Assembly: GCA_028826165.1 (NCBI GenBank) | Contig: JAPDFW010000094.1 | Location: forward strand, 124,001 to 188,000 | Origin: Anaeramoeba ignava | Lineage: Eukaryota; Metamonada; Anaeramoebidae | Direction: 5' to 3' | DNA length: 64,000 nucleotides | In this document: piece by piece, positions 55,216-64,000 of the stretch | Layout of the letters: each line of letters opens with the position of its first letter | How positions within the stretch are numbered: position 1 is the stretch's first letter | The notes under the pieces: generated by a model | Databases searched by the model: none | What the model was told of the DNA's origin: nothing | What the model saw: only the letters and a program-made list of their open reading frames with translations | Made by a program: the position numbers and the translations under genes

Positions 55216-56900
55216 AATTTGATTTAATTCTAAATACAATATCAAATATATTAACAATATCAAATATAAATTTCAAATGATTTTGATATGATTTGATTTG
55301 AAAAAGTGGAACAAAAACAGAACAATTTTCTTTTTTCTTTTTTCTTTTTGTTTCTTTAAAAATCGGACAGTTTTTTTTTTTTTCTTTTTCTTTTTTAACA
55401 AAATCTTTTTTAATAAATTTGAACTTGATTTTAATTATTATTTTAATTTAAAATAAACTTAATTATTATTTATTTCAAATAAACTTAATTATCATTTAAT
55501 TTAATAAAAAAAGTGGAACAAAATATGTTAATTATTATTTAATCTAAATAAACAAAGTGGAACAAAATATGTTAATTATTTTTTATTCTTTAAATTTAAT
55601 TTAAATAAACATCTTAATTATTATTTTAATTTAAAATAAACTTAATTATCATTTAATTTAATAAAAAAAGTGGAACAAAATATGTTAATTATTTTTTATT
55701 CTTTAAATTTAATTCAAATAAACATCTTAATTATTTAATTTAAAATAAACTTAATTATTTTTAATTTAATAAAAAGTGGAACAAAATATGTTAATTATTT
55801 TTATTCTTTAAATTTAATTAAATAAACATCTTATTATTTTAATCTAAATAAACAAAGTGGAACAAAATATGTTAATTATTTTTATTCTTTAAATTTAATT
55901 AAATAAACATGTTAATTATTATTTAATTTAATAAAAAGTGGAACAAAAATAAGTTAATTATTTTTATTCTTTAAATTTAATTCAAATAAACTTAATTATT
56001 ATTTAATTTAATAAAAAAAAGTGGAACAAAATATGTTAATTATTTTTATTCTTTAAATTTAATTTAAAATAAACTTAATTATTATTTAATTTAATAAAAA
56101 AGTGGAACAAAATATGTTAATTATTTTTATTCTTAATTATTATTTAATTCAATAAATATCTTAATTATTATTTAATTCTTTAAATCTAATTCAAATAAAC
56201 TTAATTATTATTTAATTTAATAAAAAGTGGAACAAAATATGTTAATTATTTTTATTCTTTAAATTTAATTCAAATAAATATCTTAATTATTATTTAATTC
56301 AAATAAATATCTTAATTATTATTTAATTTAATAAACAAAGTGGAACAAAATATGTTAATTATTTTTATTCTTTAAAATTAAAATTAAACATTTTAATTAT
56401 TATTTAATTTAATAAAAAGTGGAACAAAATAATTAATTATTATTTATTCTTTAAAATTTAATTTAAATAAACTTAATTATTATTTAATTTAATAAAAAGA
56501 TGGAACAAAATATGTTAATTATTTTTATTCTTTAAATTTAAAAATAAACTTAATTATTATTTAATTTAATAAAAGAATTATTATTTATTCTTAATTATTA
56601 TTTAATTTAAATAAACTTAATTATTATTTAATTTAATAAAAAAAGTGGAACAAAATATGTTAATTAATTTTTATTCTTTAAATTTAATTCAAATAAACAT
56701 TTTAATTATTATTTAATTAAATAAACATCTTAATTATTATTTAATCTAAATAAACAAAGTGGAACAAAATATGTTAATTAATTTTTATTCTTTAAATTTA
56801 ATTCAAATAAATATCTTAATTATTATTTAATTCAAATAAACAAAGTGGAACAAAATATGTTAATTATTTTTTATTCTTTAAATCAATTAAAAAAAAATTT
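55216..56900. repeat. Intergenic tandem array carrying AAGTGGAACAAAATATGTTAA
   Basis: About 1.6 kb of imperfect units (roughly 45-130 nt) whose conserved core is GTGGAACAAAATATG followed by TTAATTATTTTTATTC and TTTAAATTTAATT. Roughly 16 cores are visible between 55300 and 56860. It separates the PH-gelsolin gene from nagB. No ORF. Confidence 0.82.
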
Positions 56901-56959
56901 TTTTTTCTTTGTTTTTTTTTTTCATTTTTTTCACATTTAAAAATTAATTTTTTTAAGTG

Positions 56960-59900
56960 ATGTCACATTTTAAAGAATATTTAAAACCTACAATTTTTCA
57001 AACAGATGAAGAAATAGTTCAAGCAGTAGTTCAAAAAATAAAAGCTTTGTTGGAATCAAAAAAAGAAAAAATAGTTCTTGGACTTCCAACTGGAAGTACT
57101 CCTTTAGGTGTTTATCAAGAATTAGTTAGATTGCATAAAGAAGAAAATTTAGATTTATCAAGGTTTATTTTTATAAATAATTTTATAAATAATTTTATAA
57201 ATAATTTTATATTTAATTTTATAAATAATTTTATAAATAATTTTATAAATAATTTTATAATTAATTTTATAATTAATTTTATAATTAATTTTATAAATAA
57301 TTTTATATATAATTTTATTAATAATATTATAAATAATTTTATATTTAATTTTATAAATAATTTTATATATAATTTTATATATAATTTTATATATAATTTT
57401 ATATATAATTTTATAAATAATTTTATAAATAATTTTATATATAATTTTATAAATAATTTAATAAATAATTTTATATTTAATTTTATAAATAATTTTATAT
57501 TTAATTTTATAATTAATTTTATAAATAATTTTATAATTAATTTTATAATTAATTTTATAAATAATTTTATAAATAATTTTATAATTAATTTTAATAAATA
57601 ATTTTATAAATAATTTTATAAATAATTTTATAAATAATTTTATAAATAATTTTATATTTAATTTAATAAATAATTTAATAAATAATTTTATAAATAATTA
57701 ATTTTATAGTATAATTTTTATAAATAATTTTATAATTAATTTTATTAATAATTTTATAAATAATTTTATAATTAATTTTATAAATAATTTTATAAATAAT
57801 TTTATAAATAATATTATAAATAATTTTATAAATAATTTTATAAATAATTTTATAAATAATTTTATAAATAATTTTATAAATAATTTTATATTTAATTTTA
57901 TAAATAATATTATAGATTAGTTACATTTAATTTAGATGAATATTTTCCAATGGATTCTAAAAATCCACAATCATATACTTCTTATATGTTTAAACATCTT
58001 TTTGATCATATTAACATTGATAAGAAAAATATTCATATTCCAAATGGAATGATTGGAGAAGATGTAATTAATGAATATTGCCAAGAATATGAAAAACAAA
58101 TTGAAGAAGCAGGTGGTTTAGATTTAGGTATTTAAAATTTTCATTTTCTTTTTTAAAAAAATCATACTAAATTTTTTTTTAATATTTTCTTTTCAATAAA
58201 ATTTAGTTCTTTTAGGAATTGGACGGTAAATCAACATATCTTTAAATCCAAAAATATATATAAATTCAACATATCTATTTAAATTCAAAAATATATTTAA
58301 ATCCAAAAATATATTTAAATTCAACAATATATTTAAATTCAAAAATATATTTAAATTCAAAAATATATTTAAATTCAAAAATATATTTAAATCCAAAAAT
58401 ATATTTAAATTCAAAATATATATATAAATCCAAAAATATATTTAAATTCAAAAATATATTTAAATTCAAAAATATATTTAAATTCAAAATATATATATAA
58501 ATCCAAAAATATATAAATTCAAAAATATATTTATAAATTCAAAAATATATTTAAATTCAAAAATATATTTAAATTCAAAAAATATATAAATTCAAAAAAT
58601 ATATATAAATCAAAAATATATTTAAATTCAACATATCTATTTAAATTCAAAAATATATTTAAATTCAAAAATATATTTAAATTCAAAAATATATATAAAT
58701 TCAAAAATATTTATAAATTCAAAAATATATATAAATTCAACATATCTATTTAAATCCAATAATATATATAAATTCAAAAATATATTTAAATTCAAAAATA
58801 TATTTAAATTCAAAAATATATATAAATCTAAAAATATATATATAAATTCAAAAATATATTTAAATTCAAAAATATATTTAAATTCAAAAATATATTTAAA
58901 TTCAAAAATATATTTAGTTCTGGGCATATTGGTGTAAAAAAAGAATAATAATAATAATTTCAAAAATCATTTCAAAAAATATTTAAGAAACCATTTCAAA
59001 ACTAAGTTTAATGAACCAGGAAGTTTTTTTGATTCAAGAACTCGATTAGTTGTACTTGATGAAACAACAAGAAGAGATGCAGCTGGTGGTTTTTTTGGGA
59101 TAGAAAAAGTACCCAAATTAGCAATAACTGTAAGTATCAAAATAAAAGGAAAAAAAATATATGAAAAAAAATAAATTAAATATATTTAAATTTAGATGGG
59201 AATTGGAACTATTCTTTCATCAAAAGAAATCATTTTACTTGCAACAGGTGAACATAAAGCACTAATAGTGAAGCAATTAATCGAAGAAAAAGCATCTCGT
59301 AAAATCCCTGCAACATTTTTACATAGTCATCCTAATACTCACATCTTTCTTGATTCGTAAATTAATCAAAATTTTTTGTTCCACTTTTTTTCTAAAAAAA
59401 CCGTTTTTTTTTTGATCCTTTTTTTTCAAAAACAAAATTAATTTTTATTGAGTGTTTTTAAAATATTTATGAGTTTGAATTCTTAAATTAAAATTCTGTA
59501 ATTCATTTGTTTTTGGCCTTGATAATTTTTATTGGGATTTTTAGTTCATCAGCTGGAGAATTATCAAGAATTAAAAGACCTTGGCTTATCAAAGAAATTG
59601 TTTGGAATAATCTAATGAAGAAAAGAGCTGTTGTTTATGTTTCTCAGAAACTCAAAAAAGCCATTTTGGAGTTGGATACTGCTGATTATTTTGAGAATTT
59701 TTTACATAGACTTATTCATAAATATGAAGATAATGCTGATTTAGTTTCTTTATCTGTTTTTGAAGATTTGAACCAGAAAATTTTGTATCCTTCTAAACTT
59801 TTAAAGAATGAAAGGATTATTTTTTTCTCTCCTCATCCAGATGATGATGTGATTTGTTGTGGTATTTTTTTGAATTGAATCAAATATTTAATAATATTTA

Positions 59901-61426
59901 ATATTATTTTAATAATATTTAATAATATTTAATAATATTTAATATTTAATAATATTTTAATATTTTAATATTTAATATTAAATAATTAAATATTATTTAA
60001 TATTTAATATTATTTTAATATTTAATATTTAATAATATTTTAATATTTTAATATTTAATATTAAATAATTAAATATTATTTAATATTTAATATTATTTTA
60101 ATATTTAATATTTAATAATATTTAATAATATTTAGTATTTAATATTATTTATTATTTAATATTTTAATAATATTTAATAATATTTAATAATATTTTAATA
60201 TTTAATAATATTTAATAATATTTAATAATATTATATATTTAATATTATTTTAATATTTAATATTTAATAATATTTAATTATTTAATATTTAATATTTAAT
60301 ATTTAATATTTTGTAGGAGGAATGATGTACAAATTAAACCAAATGAATCAAGTAACTGTTGCTTATATGACAAACGGATCAGTTTCAGTTCCAGATTCAC
60401 ATGCAATTAAAGAAATCCGATTAATGAAAGGCATAACGGAAATTGATCCAAAATTAATCGAAATTGAAAAGAGTTTAGAAAAACCAGAAAAAAATAAAGA
60501 AAAAGAATTAGATTCTGAAATGCTTCAAAAACTCAAAACGAAAGTACGAGAAACTGAAGCACTTTCTGCGATTGAACAACTAAATTACAGTATCAAACAA
60601 GCAAGATTTTTAGATCTTCCATTTTACAAAACAGGTGGTATCAAAAAAAAAGCCATTTCAAATAGAGATTATGAAATTGTTTTGAACCTTTTTGAGGAGA
60701 TATTACCAACCCATATATTTGTTGCTGGCGATTTAACTGACCCGCATGGTACTCATCGCAAGTGTTATGATATTATTAATAAAGCTTTCCAAATTTTTTC
60801 TCAAAAATATTCTGATGATCCTGTCAAAAAACCTCCAATTATTTGGCTTTATAGAGGTGCTTGGGAAGAGTTTCCAATTGAGGAAGTTGATGCTTTCCTT
60901 CCTCTCTCAAAGTCTGATTTGGAATTGAAAGTTGATGCTATTCTCAAACATCAAAGCCAAAAGGATCGAGCAATGTTTCCTGTATAAAATTTAATTTTAA
61001 AAATTTAATTTAAAATTTAATTTTAAAAATTTAATTTAAAATTTAATTTAAAATCTAATTTAAAATTTAATATAAAATCTAATTTAAAATTTGATATAAA
61101 ATTTAATAAAATCTAATATAAAATTTAATTTAAAATTTAATTTAAAACCTAATATAAAATCTAATATAAAATTTAATTTAAAATTTAATTTAAAATCTAT
61201 TCAAAAATTTTTTTCCGATTTATTTAGGGAGTTGATTCTAGAGAATTTTGGCAAAGAGCAAGAGATAGAAATCTTGAAACTGCTCGTCTTTTAAGTGAAA
61301 TTGGTTTGTTTTTATTTTTTAAATTAAATTTATATTTGATTTATATTTGATTTATATTTATATTTAGGTTTACCAAAATTTTTTGCTATTGAAGCTTTTC
61401 AAATTAAAAAACAATTCGATAATTAA
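56960..61426 (+). CDS. nagB: Glucosamine-6-phosphate deaminase fused to PIG-L/LmbE deacetylase-like domain
   Basis: NagB converts glucosamine-6-P to fructose-6-P plus ammonia. Ten exons: 56960-57162, 57916-58127, 58207-58225, 58918-58933, 59007-59129, 59196-59356, 59545-59861, 60317-60981, 61228-61303, 61368-61426; 616 residues, all phases agreeing. NagB part (about 1-260): VLGLPTGSTPLGVYQEL, VTFNLDEYFPM, GIGRSGHIG-FNEPGS (catalytic loop), TMGIGTILSSKEIILLATG. C-terminal half: LmbE/PIG-L-like, with the metal-site motif SPHPDDDVICCGG, then VAYMTNGS, and the second-His region GDLTDPHGTHRKCYD. Fusions of this length occur in Bacteroidetes and some anaerobic protists, suggesting lateral acquisition. 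Exons 3 and 4 are micro-exons (19 and 16 nt) straddling the catalytic GHIG loop. Introns are repeat-filled. The deacetylase activity is not proven. Confidence 0.88.
57163..57915 (+). repeat. (TTTTATAAATAA)n minisatellite in nagB intron 1
   Basis: 12-nt units TTTTATAAATAA with TATATA, ATTTAA and AATTAA variants. The upstream NagB frame reads on through it as Phe-Ile-Asn-Asn to 57601, so a naive ORF call fuses repeat to exon 1. Confidence 0.9.
58226..58917 (+). repeat. AAATTCAAAAATATATTT minisatellite in nagB intron 3
   Basis: 18-nt units TATTTAAATTCAAAAATA, with AAATCC and TATATATA variants, fill the intron between the 19-nt and 16-nt micro-exons. Minus-strand ORFs are artefacts. Confidence 0.88.
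59862..60316 (+). repeat. TAATATTTAA repeat in nagB intron 7
   Basis: AATATTTAAT words, partly self-complementary, between GTATTT and TTGTAG, splitting the deacetylase HPDDD motif exon from the rest of that domain. Confidence 0.85.
60982..61227 (+). repeat. TAATTTAAAATT repeat in nagB intron 8
   Basis: TTTAATTTAAAA/TATAAAATC words fill most of this 246-bp intron. Confidence 0.8.
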
Positions 61427-61982
61427 ATTTCTTTCTTCTTTCTTCTTTTAAAAATTTTAAAAAATCAAAAATTAAAAAAAAGGAAATTAATAAAATTTTA
61501 AAATCAAAATTTTTCTTTTCAAAAAAAAAAAATTTGGAAATTTATTTCTTGTTTGTGAAGAAGAAAGAAAAAATTGGAACAAATTAGAAATTATTAAGAA
61601 ATTAATTAATTAAGAAAGAAAGAAAGAAAGAAATTAAAAATTAAAAATTAAAAATTAAATTTTGAAAATTAAAATGAAATTTAAAAAATTAAAATTTGAA
61701 ATTTGAAAAAAAAAAATGAAAATTAAAAGAAAGATCACAAACTTGAAAAAAAAACCAAAAAGAATCCAATCAAAAAAAAAAATCAAATCAAATCATTTTA
61801 AATCAAATCATTTCAAATCATTTCAAATCAAATCATTTTAAATCATTTTAAATCAAATCATTTTAAATCATTTTAAATCATTTTAAATCAAATCATTTTA
61901 AATCATTTTAAATCAAATCATTTTAAATCATTTTAAATCAAATCATTTTAAATCATTTTAAATCAAATCATTTTAAATCAAA
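61427..61982. repeat. Convergent intergenic gap with AAATCATTTT repeat
   Basis: 556 bp between the ends of nagB and the RhoGAP gene. The first half is A-rich non-repetitive sequence; 61795-61985 is made of AAATCATTTT and AAATCAAATC decamers. No gene seen. Confidence 0.75.
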
Positions 61983-64000
61983 TCATTTGTCGAATTTTGA
62001 TATTTCCAAAGATTTAAGTAAAGTCAACAAGAAAAGTTGTTCTTTAGGTTGATTTAATGTAACTTTTCTAAATGTAACTGAACCAGAGCGCAATAAATTA
62101 GGAGCAAAAACTAATGCTAAATTAGCAGGATTTGTTCCTGTTTGGTTCATTACTTCAGGTTCATTAAATTCTCTTAAAAATTTGATAATATAAATTAATG
62201 TTGTTAATTGAACTGGTGTTAATTGCTTTAAAACTTCTTCTTCTTCTTCAATTTTTCCAGCAGAAGTAAGACATTGTTGACTAAATTTTAATTTTAATTT
62301 TAATTTTAATTTTATTTTTAATTTTAATTTTAATTTTAATTTTAATTTCAATATTAATTTTAATTTTAATTTTAAATATAATTTTTAATTTTAATTTTAA
62401 ATTTTAATTTTAATTTTAATTTAAATTTTGATTTTAATTTTAATTTTAATTTTGATTTTAATTTTAAAATTCAAATTATTTCCTAAAATGTACTAAAATT
62501 TAAGAGGAATTAATGGTTCAGGAAGATCTCTGAAAAATTGTTTTAAAAGTGAAGCTGCATCATTTGGATCTTTAAAAGAATATGTATAAATTCCATGATC
62601 AAATTGTGATTTTGCTGATGTCATTTCATCAGTTCTTCCAGGTGTTCTAAATATTCCTTGAGTTTTCATTCCTGAAAAAATAATTATTTAATTTAATTTT
62701 AATTTTAATTTTAATTTTAATTTTAATTTTAATTTTAATTTTAATTTTAATTTTAATTTTAATTTTAATTTTAATTTTAATTTTATAAATGAATTTAATT
62801 TTAATATTAATTATAATTTTAATTTTAATTTTAATTTTAAATAATTTTAATTTTAATTTTAAATTTTACCTCCTTTATCTTTAATTGCTTGACATAAAAA
62901 TGGTATAATTTTTGGAATTAAAGTATCTGGATCAGTTGTTCTTTGAAACCACATTACTTCTTCAACAGAAACACCAAACAAAGCAACAGATTTTGAAGGA
63001 GCAGTCTAAAAAAAAAAGAAAAACATTAAAAAAAGAAAAAAATAATAAAATAATTCCAAAACTTACAGAAATATTTTCAATTAATTCATCTAAAGGCATT
63101 TGGAAATCATCTTTATTTGCTCTTAAATTACAAATTGTTATGAATTTTAACATGCAATATTGTGAAAGTTGTGATATTATTCTTTTTGATTTTTTTAAAT
63201 GAGATGCAATATGACTTTTCAAATAATTTTCACTTTCTTCAGAAGGTGGAAAAGTTGAACAAACTAAAGTTAATAATTGCCAGCATCTTCGTTGGATTTC
63301 ACTAAATTTTAATTTTAATTTTAATTTTAATTTTAATTTTAATTTTAATTTTAATTTTAATTTTAATTTTAATTTTAATTTAATTTTAATTTTAATTTTA
63401 ATTTTAATTTTAATTTTAATTTTAATTTTAATTTTAATTTCAATTTTAATTTTAATTTTAATTTTAATTTCAATTTTAATTTTAATTTTAATTTCAATTT
63501 TAATTTTAATTTTAAATTTTAATTTTAATTTTATAAATGAATTTTGATTTTGATTTTAATTTTAATTTTAATTTTAATTTTAATTTTAGATTTTGATTTT
63601 AATTTTAATTTTTTTTAATTTTTAATTTTTTGAATTTTAATTTTGATTTTAATTTTAATTTACATATCAGGTGCTTGTAATTGTTTCATAAGCTGAAAGT
63701 AAATTTCATCACGAATCTCAGGAAATTCAATTCCTTTTGCAAGTATTTTTTTTGCAAACTCAGGTTTTTCAATTGTTTTTTTTCCTTTTGCACCAATATA
63801 AATTAAAATATCTTTTTGTTTTTTGAAAAAGAATAAAATATAAAAATAAATTCAAAGAAAGAAAAAAAAAAGCAAAAAAAAAATGAATTACTCTTAAAAA
63901 CTTCATTAGCAGCACTTTTATGCTTGCTATTCTTTGATTCAGAAACAGCTAAAAGAACAGCTTTATTAATTCCTTTGGGTTCATATTTAATGAGATCACG
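61983..64000 (-). CDS. MyTH4-RhoGAP protein, C-terminal part, runs off right edge
   Basis: Rho-family GTPase activator with a microtubule/membrane-binding MyTH4 module. Minus-strand exons: >64000-63892, 63811-63664, 63301-63067, 63005-62870, 62671-62494, 62280-61983; phases agree throughout. MyTH4: FAKKILAKGIEFPEIRDEIYFQLMKQL, RRCWQLLTLVCSTFPPSEE, LKSHIASHLK. RhoGAP: VALFGVSVEEV, KGGMKTQGIFRTPGR (R of GIFR is the arginine finger), AASLLKQFFRDLPEPLIP, QLTTLIYIIKFLREF, NPANLALVFAPNLLR. The RhoGAP domain is complete and closes the protein. MyTH4-RhoGAP pairs without a myosin motor are known in amoebae and in ARHGAP39-type proteins; whether a motor or WW domains lie upstream is outside the window. 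Every intron but the 61-bp one between the two middle exons is TTTTAA repeat. Confidence 0.87.
62281..62493 (-). repeat. (AATTTT)n repeat in the last RhoGAP intron
   Basis: TTTTAA hexamers with CAATAT and GATTTT variants between the GTACAT donor and TTTAG acceptor of the minus strand. Confidence 0.8.
62672..62869 (-). repeat. (AATTTT)n repeat in the RhoGAP middle intron
   Basis: TTTTAA hexamers with TATAAATGAA interruptions. This intron lies between the KDKGG and GMKTQ exons of the RhoGAP domain. Confidence 0.8.
63302..63663 (-). repeat. (AATTTT)n repeat in the MyTH4 intron
   Basis: About 350 bp of TTTTAA hexamers with AATTTC, GATTTT and TATAAATG interruptions, splitting the MyTH4 domain. 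Confidence 0.82.

Noticed and set aside
57163..57601. In-frame extension of NagB into Phe-Ile-Asn-Asn repeats
   Set aside because: A GT donor at 57163 and an AG acceptor before 57916 restore the conserved LSR-LVTFNLDEY sequence; the extension is intron.
1..64000. tRNA genes
   Set aside because: Reading both strands I found no GGTTCGAATCC-type B box with a matching cloverleaf; the only GC-rich non-coding island is U4.

Overview
This is nuclear DNA of an AT-rich protist. Coding sequence is broken by GT-AG introns, many of them made almost entirely of short tandem repeats. Gene content is eukaryotic throughout: XRN1, SNAPC4, GTF3C1/TFIIIC, RBX1, MOB1, ERGIC3, RhoGAP and villin headpiece. The tandem RCC1-BTB family, the amoeba-style cytoskeletal and Rho/Rab regulators, the bacterial-type sugar enzymes (rpiB, nagB fused to a PIG-L domain) and the asparagine/glutamine-rich tracts together suggest an anaerobic amoeba, most likely an Anaeramoeba-like lineage. 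That assignment is inference, not demonstrated. I rebuilt exons by hand from splice sites, reading-frame phase and family alignment.

Layout. Positions 1-2582 (-): 5' part of a LysM/GRAM-like protein of the OXR1/NCOA7 type. 2904-4608 (+): VPS9 Rab-GEF. 5934-6078 (+): a U4 snRNA gene, with a decayed partial copy at about 5100-5310. 6140-12007 (+): the B-block-binding subunit of TFIIIC. 12299-14237 (+): two tandem RBX1 genes, each with a 7-nt micro-exon. 15341-18071 (+): a DUF4139-like protein fused to SPRY. 18222-27547 (-): a coiled-coil gene and four tandem RCC1-BTB paralogues. 28322-42807 (+): ERGIC3, rpiB, XRN1, SNAPC4 and an HGSNAT-like membrane acyltransferase, closely spaced. 44951-48774 (+): MOB1 in ten exons. 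49259-55215 (+): a giant PH/gelsolin/villin-headpiece protein. 56960-61426 (+): a glucosamine-6-phosphate deaminase fused to a PIG-L/LmbE deacetylase-like domain. 61983-64000 (-): a MyTH4-RhoGAP protein running off the right edge.

Genes are close together (often 100-200 bp apart), while introns and a few intergenic gaps have swollen into private mini/microsatellites. Examples are a 12-nt unit across 1.5 kb in rpiB, an AAATCAAATTTAAATCA-type array across 2.2 kb in SNAPC4, and a palindromic AATAAATTTATT array across 2.1 kb after the acyltransferase gene. Most long ORFs inside these arrays are artefacts. Four genes share the same defect: a single net -1 frame break inside an A-rich low-complexity coding tract. 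These look like under-called homopolymers, though programmed slippage is not excluded.

Functionally, the window holds three players of small-RNA gene expression (a U4 gene, the TFIIIC large subunit, the SNAPc Myb subunit), an RNA-decay nuclease, and Rho, Rab, actin and cullin-RING regulators. It also holds sugar-phosphate metabolism typical of anaerobic microbial eukaryotes.
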